NCBI RefSeq assembly: GCF_029870595.1
Contig: NZ_JAPDIR010000023.1
Coordinates: 1-64,000, forward strand
Length of the DNA stretch: 64,000 nt
DNA from: Sphingomonas sp. CBMAI 2297
Lineage (GTDB): Bacteria; Pseudomonadota; Alphaproteobacteria; Sphingomonadales; Sphingomonadaceae
Direction: 5' to 3'
Under the pieces are notes generated by a model. The model worked only from the letters and a program-made list of their open reading frames with translations, had not been told where the DNA came from and ran no database searches. Of this stretch, positions 7,065-14,967 are shown one piece after another (the stretch's first letter is position 1; every line of letters begins with the position of its first letter). A program made the translations under genes and the position numbers.

Positions 7065-8387
7065 ATGAATGTCGATCTGAAGCTCAAGGGCGGGCGCGTG
7101 CATCTGCCCGGTGGTCCGGCCGAAACGGACATCGGCGTCTCCAATGGACGCATCGTCGCGATCGGCGGCCCGCTGGATGCGGGCGAGACGATCGACTGCA
7201 CCGGGCTGGATGTCCTGCCCGGCGTGATCGACAGCCAGGTTCATTTCCGCGAGCCCGGGCTCGAGGCCAAGGAGGATCTGGAGAGCGGCGCCCGCGCCGC
7301 GGTGCTCGGCGGCGTGACTGCGGTGTTCGAGATGCCGAACACCAAGCCCAACACCGATTCGGCCGAAGCGGTGCAGGACAAGCTTGCCCGCGCGCGCGAT
7401 CGCATGTGGTGCGACCACGCCTTTTATGTCGGCGCGACCAATCACAATGCCGAGCATCTCGCCGAGCTGGAGCGGCTGCCGGGCACGGCGGGCGTGAAGA
7501 TCTTCATGGGCGCCTCGACCGGCGACCTGCTCGTCTCCGACGACGCCAATCTGGCGCGCGTGCTCGCCTCGGGTCATCGCCGCGTCGCGATCCATGCCGA
7601 GGACGAGTTCCGCATGCAGGACCGGCTCGGCGAGCGCGTGCCCGGCGATCCCGCCAGCCATCCGGTCTGGCGCGACGACGAGAGCGCGATGCTGGCGACG
7701 CGCCGCATCCTGGGCCTGGCGCGCGCGGCACGGCGGCGGATCCATGTCCTCCACGTCACGACGCCGGCAGAGCTCGAGCTGCTCGGCCAGCACAAGGACA
7801 TCGCCACCTGCGAGGTCACTCCGCAACACCTGACGCTGGCGGGCGAGGAAGCCTATCCCAGGATCGGCACCTTCGCGCAGATGAACCCGCCGATCCGCTC
7901 GGCCGCGCACCGCGCCGGGCTGTGGCACTGGCTCAACCAGGGCGTGCCCGATGTGCTCGGCTCCGATCATGCGCCGCATACGCGCGAGGAAAAGGCCAGG
8001 CCCTATCCCGACAGCCCCAGCGGCATGCCGGGGGTACAGACGCTGCTGCCGCTGATGCTCAACCATGTCGCCGAGGGACGGACGACGCTCCAGCGCGTGA
8101 TCGACCTGACCAGCGCGGGCCCGCAGCGCATCTTCGGCATCGCCGGCAAGGGGCGGATCGCGGTGGGCTATGACGCCGATTTCACCGTGGTGGATCTCAA
8201 GGCACGCTGGACGGTGGAGGAGAGCTGGCTCGCCTCGCGGTGCGGCTGGTCGCCCTTCACCGGCATGCCGCTGACCGGCAAGCCGATCGGCACGATCGTG
8301 CGCGGCAACCGCGTGATGTGGGAAGCCGAACTGGCCAGCCAGGCCACGGGCAGGCCGGTGCGCTTCGAGGCGGTCGAGTTCGGGTGA
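7065..8387 (+). CDS. pyrC: Dihydroorotase, class I type
   Basis: A 440-residue amidohydrolase that cyclises carbamoyl-aspartate to dihydroorotate in pyrimidine synthesis. Visible features are VIDSQVHFREPG (about 54-65), substrate-binding FEMPNTKPN, the lysine expected to be carboxylated in KIFMGASTG (about Lys145), metal histidines in IHAEDE and IHVLHVTT, and catalytic Asp in LGSDHAPH. The usual His-x-His at strand 1 reads Gln-Val-His, as in a known subgroup of multifunctional-type dihydroorotases. The next gene starts inside its stop codon (GTGA). Confidence 0.9.
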   Translation: MNVDLKLKGGRVHLPGGPAETDIGVSNGRIVAIGGPLDAGETIDCTGLDVLPGVIDSQVHFREPGLEAKEDLESGARAAVLGGVTAVFEMPNTKPNTDSAEAVQDKLARARDRMWCDHAFYVGATNHNAEHLAELERLPGTAGVKIFMGASTGDLLVSDDANLARVLASGHRRVAIHAEDEFRMQDRLGERVPGDPASHPVWRDDESAMLATRRILGLARAARRRIHVLHVTTPAELELLGQHKDIATCEVTPQHLTLAGEEAYPRIGTFAQMNPPIRSAAHRAGLWHWLNQGVPDVLGSDHAPHTREEKARPYPDSPSGMPGVQTLLPLMLNHVAEGRTTLQRVIDLTSAGPQRIFGIAGKGRIAVGYDADFTVVDLKARWTVEESWLASRCGWSPFTGMPLTGKPIGTIVRGNRVMWEAELASQATGRPVRFEAVEFG

Positions 8388-8857
8388 GGACCATCTCCCG
8401 CACCGATCGCGCGTCGCGGCTGATCAAGGCGCCGGCGAGCCAGATCTATCGGGCCTTCATCGATCCCGAGGCGCTGGTGCGCTGGTTGCCCCCGGAGGGA
8501 ATGACCGGCGAGATATTGGCGTTCGACGCGCGGCCGGGCAGCGGCTATCGGATGGCGCTGCATCACGTGGACGCCGAACATGCGGCGCCCGGCAAGACCT
8601 CCGAACATGGCGACGTGGTCGAGACCCGCTTCGTCGCGCTGAACCCGGGGCGGGGCATCGTCCAGTCGGCAGTGTTCGATTCGGACGACCCCGCCTTTGC
8701 CGGCACGATGCGGATGACCTGGTCCTTCGAGCCGGCCGAAGGCGGCACCCGGGTCGCCATCGTCTGCGAGGACGTGCCCCAGGGCATCCGCAAGCAGGAC
8801 CATGTCCAGGGATTGAAATCCTCGCTCGCCAACCTCGCGGCGTTCGTCGGCGGCTAG
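8384..8857 (+). CDS. SRPBCC (AHSA1-like) domain protein
   Basis: A 157-residue START/Bet v1-like domain typical of the AHSA1 branch: N-terminal SRLIKAPASQIYRAFIDPEALVRWLPPEGM, central strands, and a C-terminal helix (GIRKQDHVQGLKSSLANLAAFV). Such proteins bind hydrophobic ligands or aid folding; no specific ligand can be read. GTG 8384 overlaps the pyrC stop by three bases, implying translational coupling. The stop overlaps that of the convergent epimerase gene within one CTAG. Confidence 0.8.
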   Translation: MRTISRTDRASRLIKAPASQIYRAFIDPEALVRWLPPEGMTGEILAFDARPGSGYRMALHHVDAEHAAPGKTSEHGDVVETRFVALNPGRGIVQSAVFDSDDPAFAGTMRMTWSFEPAEGGTRVAIVCEDVPQGIRKQDHVQGLKSSLANLAAFVGG

Positions 8858-9810
8858 CGCCTGCCCTCGGGGATGGCGGCCGCCCAGTCGGCTGCCTCGT
8901 CCTCGCGCCGGGCATGGACGAGCGGCGTCTCGGCGGTCGCCATGGCCGGATCGACTTCGATGCCCGCATCGTAGAGGAAGGTCGCATTGCCTAGGATCGT
9001 GACCATGCCGGCCGCATCCGCCGATCCCATCACCAGCCCGCCCTTGTTGAACACCTTCATCATCGTGCCGAACGGCACGCGGCCCGTGCGGCCGGCGGCA
9101 TAGACCGCCGATGCCATGGCGCTGCCGCAACTGTCGGTCAGGCCGACGCCGCGCTCATAGGTGCGCACGAACAGGTCCTGCCCGCGCAGCTCGACAAAGG
9201 AGACATTGGCGCGCGCCGGGATCAGATCGGGGCCCGCCTCGCACCAATCGCCGAGCGCGACCAGCTCGGCTTCGTCCACTGCATCGACAAAGCTGACAAG
9301 ATGCGGGTTGGGCATCGCGACCGCCGTGAAGGGCCGTGTGCTGGGCAGCCCGGGAATGGCCGCGTCGATCACGCTCTCCGCCGCGATGCGCAGGCCGACG
9401 GCGCCGCTGCCGGTGGCGGCCGGGCCGGCGGTCTCGCGGATCGTCACCACGCCCGGCGCGAGCGGTTCGGCACGGGCCACCTCGGCGCTGCTCGTCTTCA
9501 GCCGCACCCGCGCCGTATCGAGGCCGAGCAGCTCGAATCCCAGCCGCGCCACGCAGCGCAGGCCATTGAGGCAGGTCTCCGCTTCCGAGCCGTCCGAATT
9601 GAACATGCGCATGCCGAAATCATGGCCGGCATCGTCGCCCGCGGTGAGCAGCAGCAGCCCATCGCCGCCGACCGGCCCGGCACGATCGGCGAGCGCGCGC
9701 GCCACCCCCGCCCAATCCGCATCGGTCAGGTCGATCGCGCGCGCGTCGATCAGGGGGAAATCATTCCCCGAGCCATGGCATTTGAGGAAGGCGAACCGCA
9801 TGGCGCCCAT
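8854..9810 (-). CDS. Diaminopimelate epimerase family protein, divergent
   Basis: A 318-residue two-lobed epimerase of the DapF type. Both catalytic cysteines are present: NSDGSEAETCLNGLRCVA (first lobe) and GLTDSCGSAMASAV (second lobe). The N-terminus CHGSGNDFPLIDAR matches the DapF start. The motif around Cys1 reads C-L-N-G, not C-G-N-G, and VGGDGLLLL replaces the usual GCDQ-type turn, so it may be a DapF paralogue acting on another substrate. If orthodox, it converts LL- to meso-diaminopimelate for lysine and peptidoglycan. Start could be 9810 or the ATG three codons later; neither has a strong ribosome site. Confidence 0.75.
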   Translation of the reverse strand: MGAMRFAFLKCHGSGNDFPLIDARAIDLTDADWAGVARALADRAGPVGGDGLLLLTAGDDAGHDFGMRMFNSDGSEAETCLNGLRCVARLGFELLGLDTARVRLKTSSAEVARAEPLAPGVVTIRETAGPAATGSGAVGLRIAAESVIDAAIPGLPSTRPFTAVAMPNPHLVSFVDAVDEAELVALGDWCEAGPDLIPARANVSFVELRGQDLFVRTYERGVGLTDSCGSAMASAVYAAGRTGRVPFGTMMKVFNKGGLVMGSADAAGMVTILGNATFLYDAGIEVDPAMATAETPLVHARREDEAADWAAAIPEGRR

Positions 9811-9833
9811 CTAGGGACGCCAGGCCGCGCTGG

Positions 9834-10508
9834 CTAGCCGGCAAGCACCTCGCGTTGCACGGGACCGCCCATCGCATCGATCATCGCACGATCGCGCGCG
9901 ATGATCGATGCGAAGCTCGGCCGCGCATGCATCGCGGCGACCCAGTCGGCGAGCCGCGGATAGGCGGCTGCATCCACGGTCACGCCGATGCAGCCCAGCG
10001 TCGCGAGCGGACTGGCCACCGCGATGTCCGCCAGCGTCAGCCGGTCGTCGACGAGGAAGCCGCTCTCGGGGATCGCGGTTTCCAGATAGGCGAGGATCGG
10101 CGGCATCAGGTCGCGCTCGGCCGCATCCGCCGCGGCATGGTCGCACTCCATCTTGAGCACGCGCGGACGCACGAAGCGCTGGCCGAAGATCGCGCCGCCG
10201 GCCGCCATCATGATCGTGTCGGCGAGCTCGTCGAACCAGATCGTCCGCGCACGGGCGCGCGGCTCGGCCGGGATCAGGCTCGGATCCGGATATTTGGCGT
10301 CGAGATAGGCGACGATCGCCGAGCTGTCCGAGATCAGGAAGTCATCGTCCTTGAAGCCCGGCATCTTGCCAAACGGGCTGGCAGCCATGAATTCCGGCCC
10401 GCCCCGGCCCATGCCCGCGGCCTGCAGCTCGAGATCCAGCCCCTTCTCCGCACCGAACACCATTACCTTGCGCACATAGGGCGAAAGCGTCGAACCAAAC
10501 ACGATCAT
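9834..10508 (-). CDS. Glutathione S-transferase family protein
   Basis: A 224-residue cytosolic GST: thioredoxin-like N-terminal domain (VFGSTLSPYVRKVMVFGAEKGLD, PFGKMPGFKDDDFLISDSSAIVAYLD with the Ser of the glutathione site) and an all-helical C-terminal domain with FLVDDRLTLADIAVASPLATL. The start at 10508 is set by AGGAGAGG seven bases upstream. It probably conjugates or binds glutathione adducts; the substrate is unknown. Confidence 0.9.
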   Translation of the reverse strand: MIVFGSTLSPYVRKVMVFGAEKGLDLELQAAGMGRGGPEFMAASPFGKMPGFKDDDFLISDSSAIVAYLDAKYPDPSLIPAEPRARARTIWFDELADTIMMAAGGAIFGQRFVRPRVLKMECDHAAADAAERDLMPPILAYLETAIPESGFLVDDRLTLADIAVASPLATLGCIGVTVDAAAYPRLADWVAAMHARPSFASIIARDRAMIDAMGGPVQREVLAG

Positions 10509-10609
10509 GCCAACCTCTCCTCGGCTTGGGCATAAGGCTATCGAATCAGTTGCCATTTGCAACTGGTTTGTGCGCGACAGGTGCGCTCCACTGTGCGAAG
10601 AAGGGGCGA

Positions 10610-13090
10610 GTGATTGCTCTCACCCTCCTCCTCGCGCTGGGCGCGGCTGCGGCCTTTTATATCGTGCTGCGGCGCATCGCCTTTCTGGAGGAAGAACTGC
10701 GCCGTGTCGAATCGCTGATCGCCAGGCACGATCCCGAAGTCCGCGAAACGCCGGCTCCTCCATCCGAATCCCCGGCCCCGCCCATCCAGGAGACCGAATC
10801 GCCGAGCCCGGTCGCCGAAGCGCGGGCGGAGCGCGCGCGCGGGCGAATCGAAATCGAGCCGAGGCCCCTGCCCGAGTTCAGCTTCGAGGCGCTGATCGGC
10901 GGACGGTTGCCGATCTGGATCGGCGGCGCGGCGCTGGTGCTCGCCGGCTTCTTCCTCGTCCGCTACTCCATCGAGAGCGGCTTGCTGGGCCCCGGGACGC
11001 GCACCGTGCTGGCGGCACTGTTCGGCGTGGCGCTGATCCTGGGCAGCGAGATCACGCGGCGCCTGCCCGCCACCGCCGATGACCCGCGGGTCGCGCAGGC
11101 GCTGGCCGGGGCGGGCATCGCCAGCCTCTACGGCACGCTCTACATGGCGGCCGCGCTCTATCATCTGATCGCACCGCTCCCCGCCTTCCTCCTCGTGCTG
11201 CTGGTCACCGGCGGCGCGCTCGCCCTGGCGCTGCGCCACGGGCCGCCCACGGCGGCGATGGCGCTGATCGGCGGATTCGCCGCGCCGCTGGTCGCGGGGT
11301 TCGACGCGGCGGGGATCGGCGCGCTGCTCGTCTATCTCGCGCTGTTCACCGCCGCCTTGTTTGGCCTCGCCATCCATCGCGGCTGGGCCTGGCTCGCGCT
11401 GACCGCCTGCGTGGCCGGCTTCGCCTGGATCAACTTCCTGATCGCGATGCTGGCGGCACGCGCGGGAGATCTTTCCGCCGTCGGCGCCTTCACCATGCTC
11501 CTCGCGGTCGGCGCCAGTGCCGCGCTGCCGGCGACCGGCGCGGGCAATCGCTGGCTTCGCCTGGCCCCCCTGGTGGCGGGTTGCCTGCAGCTCGCCGTGC
11601 TCGCCCCCGCGCTCGATTTCAGCTGGCTCGCCTGGGGGTTCTATCTCAGCCTTGCCGGCGCGGCGCTGTTCCTTGGGTGGCGCGACGGCGCCTATCTTCC
11701 GGGCGCGCTCGCCGCCTGCGTCCTGCTGCTCGTGCTGGAGACGCTCGCCATCGGCCTGCTCGCGCCCGGCTTCACGCCGATCGCGGCGATCCTCGCCACC
11801 GCGCTGTTCGCCATGCCCGGCCACGCGCTCGCGCGCCGCCATCCGTTCTGGGGCGGGATCGCCCTGCTCGGCACCGCGGGCCCACTCCTCATCGCGCATC
11901 TGCGCGCGCCGGGCCTGTTGTCCGCGATGCAATGGGGGTGGCTCGAGCTGGCGGCGGCGGGCACGGTGTTCGCGCTCGCCTGGAGGAGCCGGGCCGATAG
12001 CGAGCATTCGATGCTCGTCCCGGCGACCGCGCTGGCGGCCTTTCTCGCGGGCCTCGGCCTCGGCCAGTTCGTGCCGGGCGACTGGCTCGCACTTCCCCTT
12101 TCCTGCATCGCGGCCGCCCTCGCCTGGTGGGCTCGCAAGATTCGCACGCCGCTGCTCTATGCGCTTCCCGCCTATCCCCTTGCCGCCGCGCTGATCGCCG
12201 CCGCGCTGCCGCTCGGCGCCCTGAGCGAACTGATCCTCGCCTCGCTTTCCGGAGAACGGCTCACCTACACGCTGCTTCCCGCCCTGCCCGAACTGCTGCG
12301 CGAACTGGCGCTGCCGGTAGCGCTGGGCGCCGCGCTGCTCCTGGATCCCGCGCAGTTCGGGCGGATCCGCCGCGTCGCGGCGCTCTTCGCCACCGCGCTC
12401 GGCGTGCTGCTGCTCTATGCGCTCGCCAAGCAGCCGCTCGCCATCGCCACGCTGCCTCGCTTCGAGGCGCTCGGCTTCATCGAGCGCGCCCTGCTGTCCC
12501 AGGCTTGCCTCGCCGCCGGCTGGATGCTGGTTCGCCGCGCCAGAGCCGTCACCCTTGGCCATGTGCTGCTCGCGCTCGGCCTGTTCCGGATCCTGTGGTT
12601 CGACCTGCTGCTGCTGACACCGCTGGTCGAGCCCCAGGCAGTCGGCCCGCTGCCGCTCCTCAACGCCGCCACGCTCCATCTCGGGCTCGCGAGCTTCTGG
12701 CTATGGACGCTGCCGCCGCGCTGGCGGCCGGGCGCCGCGCTGCTCACCCTTCTCGCCCTATTGGCGGCGGTTCGCCAGGCCGCGCATGGCAACCTGCTTA
12801 CCGGCCCGATCGGCACGGCCGAGAATGGCGGGTACAGCGCGGCGATGCTGGCGCTCGCGCTGTTCTGGCTGTGGCGCGGCATCGCCACGGGCGCGCGCGA
12901 CCTGCGCGTCTTCGGGCTCGCCCTGCTCACCGGCGTCACCTTCAAGGTGTTCCTGATCGATGCCGCCGCGCTCGACGGACTGCTGCGCATCCTCTCCTTC
13001 CTCGGCCTCGGCCTGGCGCTGATCGGGATCGGCTGGGCCTATGGCCGTTTCGTGGGCAAGGGTGCCGCGGCGCCCGAGCCGCTCAACTGA
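10610..13090 (+). CDS. DUF2339 polytopic membrane protein
   Basis: About 826 residues. After a first membrane segment and a short coiled coil (LRRIAFLEEELRRVESLI) comes a Pro/Glu-rich stretch, then a core of more than twenty hydrophobic segments rich in Ala and Leu from about residue 100 to the end. This is the DUF2339 layout; no catalytic motif is known and the function is unestablished. GTG 10610 is favoured because GGGG precedes it and the membrane segment begins immediately; the frame is open to 10526. The stop overlaps the end of the convergent DUF6456 gene by 8 bases. Confidence 0.75.
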   Translation: MIALTLLLALGAAAAFYIVLRRIAFLEEELRRVESLIARHDPEVRETPAPPSESPAPPIQETESPSPVAEARAERARGRIEIEPRPLPEFSFEALIGGRLPIWIGGAALVLAGFFLVRYSIESGLLGPGTRTVLAALFGVALILGSEITRRLPATADDPRVAQALAGAGIASLYGTLYMAAALYHLIAPLPAFLLVLLVTGGALALALRHGPPTAAMALIGGFAAPLVAGFDAAGIGALLVYLALFTAALFGLAIHRGWAWLALTACVAGFAWINFLIAMLAARAGDLSAVGAFTMLLAVGASAALPATGAGNRWLRLAPLVAGCLQLAVLAPALDFSWLAWGFYLSLAGAALFLGWRDGAYLPGALAACVLLLVLETLAIGLLAPGFTPIAAILATALFAMPGHALARRHPFWGGIALLGTAGPLLIAHLRAPGLLSAMQWGWLELAAAGTVFALAWRSRADSEHSMLVPATALAAFLAGLGLGQFVPGDWLALPLSCIAAALAWWARKIRTPLLYALPAYPLAAALIAAALPLGALSELILASLSGERLTYTLLPALPELLRELALPVALGAALLLDPAQFGRIRRVAALFATALGVLLLYALAKQPLAIATLPRFEALGFIERALLSQACLAAGWMLVRRARAVTLGHVLLALGLFRILWFDLLLLTPLVEPQAVGPLPLLNAATLHLGLASFWLWTLPPRWRPGAALLTLLALLAAVRQAAHGNLLTGPIGTAENGGYSAAMLALALFWLWRGIATGARDLRVFGLALLTGVTFKVFLIDAAALDGLLRILSFLGLGLALIGIGWAYGRFVGKGAAAPEPLN

Positions 13091-13538
13091 TGCCGTAGAA
13101 ATCGGCAACGCGATCGAGCGCGAAGCAGAGCACCAGCTTGCCCGCGCGGCTCGGCCAGCCCAGCGCCTTTTCCGCCGGCCCCAATCCCTCGCCCGCGCAG
13201 ACCACGCGCCACAATATATCGGCGAGCCCGGCCCCGGCCGCCGCCACCGCCCCGTCGAAGCGACGCCGCGCGGCGATCTGCGCCAAGGTGGGATCGAGCC
13301 GTTCCGGCACGCCGCCCCGTGGTCGCGCCGCCGGCGCGGCGTCCCACCGCATCGTGACGCGCGGCCCCAGCGCGGCCGTCTCATAATCGGCGCGCAGCCG
13401 CTCCCCCGCCTCGAGCTGCCGCAAGCTGACATGTCCCCGGGCCGCTAGCCACGCCAGTGGCGATTCGGCCTGGTTCACCGTCACGCGCCGCCGTGCCCCA
13501 GCGGCATCTTCGATCGTCCGCTCGATCAGCTCACGCAT
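13083..13538 (-). CDS. DUF6456 domain protein
   Basis: A 151-residue cytoplasmic protein with the DUF6456 pattern: VNQAESPLAWLAARG, AGERLRADYETAALGPRVTMRW, then GLADILWRVVCAGEGLGPAEKALGWP and KLVLCFALDRVADFYG. The C-terminal part looks like a winged-helix or sigma-4-like DNA-binding fold, which suggests a regulatory role, but none is shown. AAGGAG lies upstream of ATG 13538. It is divergent from the XRE gene, with 91 bases between the two starts. Confidence 0.75.
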   Translation of the reverse strand: MRELIERTIEDAAGARRRVTVNQAESPLAWLAARGHVSLRQLEAGERLRADYETAALGPRVTMRWDAAPAARPRGGVPERLDPTLAQIAARRRFDGAVAAAGAGLADILWRVVCAGEGLGPAEKALGWPSRAGKLVLCFALDRVADFYGIS

Positions 13539-13629
13539 CGATGGTCTCCTTTTGTTCCATTTCCGCGCCCTTGCCACGGCGGCTCGATTGTAGGAAAGAG
13601 GAAAACCGATTTGGTTAGGAGACGAGCCG

Positions 13630-14193
13630 ATGATCACTGCCATCCGCGAGGTGCGCCGCGCCAAGGGGCTCACGCTGGAGGAAGTGGCGGCGCGGTGCGA
13701 GCCCCCCACGACGGCGCAGACGATCGGCCGGCTGGAAATGGGCACGCGCACCGTCTCGGTCGGATGGCTCAATCGCATCGCCGCGGCGCTCGGCGCGGAT
13801 GCCGCCGATCTGGTCAAGCTGCCCGAACGGCCGGAGATTCCGGTGGCGGCAACGCTCGACAGTGCCGGCGCCCAGGCGCCGCGCAGGCCGGCGGCGGTGG
13901 TGCCTCCGCATGCCGAGCCGGGCATGGTGGCGATCGCCGTGGCGGCGGGCATCGGCGACTATCGCACCGGCGACGAGATCTGGTGCCGGACGCTGGCGCC
14001 GGAGGGTTTCGCCGGCGCGCTCAATCGCGACGTGCTCGTGCCGCGCCCCGCCGGGCGTTTCCTGTTCGGGCGGCTGATCGGGCGCGAGGGCGACCGGCTC
14101 CACCTCCTTCCGCTTGGCGCCGGTGCGCGCCAGCAGGTGGTGGCCGACCCGCCCTGGATCGCCGAAGCGGTCCGCCTGGTCCGGCCGCTCTGA
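13630..14193 (+). CDS. XRE-type transcriptional regulator
   Basis: A 187-residue protein. Residues 1-55 form a Cro/C1 helix-turn-helix (LRRAKGLTLEEVAARC-like, TIGRLEMGTRTVS, LNRIAAALG). A Pro-rich linker leads to a C-terminal beta domain (about 85-187) that resembles the S24/LexA-like sensor half of phage-type repressors, without an obvious Ser-Lys protease pair. AGGAG precedes ATG 13630. It may control the divergent DUF6456 gene. Confidence 0.8.
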   Translation: MITAIREVRRAKGLTLEEVAARCEPPTTAQTIGRLEMGTRTVSVGWLNRIAAALGADAADLVKLPERPEIPVAATLDSAGAQAPRRPAAVVPPHAEPGMVAIAVAAGIGDYRTGDEIWCRTLAPEGFAGALNRDVLVPRPAGRFLFGRLIGREGDRLHLLPLGAGARQQVVADPPWIAEAVRLVRPL

Positions 14194-14253
14194 ATCGGCT
14201 TGCGGAGAGTCGCGGACAGGCGCATTTTGCCGCAAAAGCAGGAGGGGCATATC

Positions 14254-14622
14254 ATGCTGAAACTGGGTCTGGCGGCAATTGCCGCAATCGCGATCGCGAC
14301 GCCCGCGATGGCCGACGATTGGGATTTCGTGCTGATCAACAACAGCGGCAAGGCGATCAAGACGGTCGAGATCGCGCCGACGGGCACCACCACCTGGCAG
14401 CCCAACAAGGTCGATCCCGACTTCAAGAAGGAAGATGCGACGGTGAAGTCCGGTGCCCGGATGACCGTCCACTTCAACAAGGGCACCGTCTGCAAATACG
14501 ACCTGAAGCTCAACTTCTCCGACAACAGCAGCGGCGTATGGATGGGCATCAACGTATGCGACAATTCCTATGTCACGGTGAAGTACAGCCCGGCAGGCGC
14601 GACGATCTTCACGGCGAACTGA
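14254..14622 (+). CDS. Small secreted protein of unknown function
   Basis: A 122-residue protein with a clear signal peptide (residues 1-20, cleavage after ATPAMA) and a mature beta-rich domain starting DDWDFVLINNSGKAIKTVEI. Two cysteines in the mature part (VCKYDL and NVCDNS) could form a periplasmic disulfide. GGAGG sits 8 bases before ATG 14254. The family recurs in sphingomonads, but I do not recognise an established role. It probably ends at the hairpin at 14644. Confidence 0.7.
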   Translation: MLKLGLAAIAAIAIATPAMADDWDFVLINNSGKAIKTVEIAPTGTTTWQPNKVDPDFKKEDATVKSGARMTVHFNKGTVCKYDLKLNFSDNSSGVWMGINVCDNSYVTVKYSPAGATIFTAN

Positions 14623-14643
14623 CCGCGCGGCTTGGCCGGCTTC

Positions 14644-14681
14644 GAATGGCGGAGGATCGCGCGGCCGATCTTCCGCCATTC
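14644..14681. terminator. Long hairpin, probable transcript end
   Basis: Sixteen-base arms (14644-14659 and 14666-14681) pair with one G-U around CGCGGC. There is no T-tract on either side, so it may stabilise a 3' end or act with Rho. It lies 22 bases after the small secreted protein gene. The remaining sequence up to 14967 shows nothing recognisable. Confidence 0.55.
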
Positions 14682-14967
14682 GCGCATGTGCCGGGGGACA
14701 GCGAGGTGCCGCCCCCTGCCCGCCCTTCTCGCCGACCGCCATGGATCGCGAACGGGAACGGCACACCGTCCGACGCGCGACCGACCGGCACGCCATGGTT
14801 CGCGTGGAAATCGGCCGGGCGCGCCGCTATTATGGACGAGGCGGCGCCCGCGGATCTGTATTTTTCCTGATATGGTTCCGCATGATGGGCCGAAGCAGAA
14901 ACTTTAGATATGGGCTTTAATGTCCAGACGATTGCAAGAATTCATGCGCCGTGGAATTTAGAAGCTC

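Noticed and set aside
5828-8173. Plus-strand open frame of 781 codons across the ygfZ and pyrC region
   Set aside because: It runs antisense through ygfZ and out of frame through pyrC, both supported by strong motifs; no motif of its own.
10538-12679. Antisense open frame of 713 codons opposite the DUF2339 gene
   Set aside because: The sense strand encodes a clear polytopic membrane protein; the antisense product is a Glu/Gln/Arg-rich low-complexity shadow.
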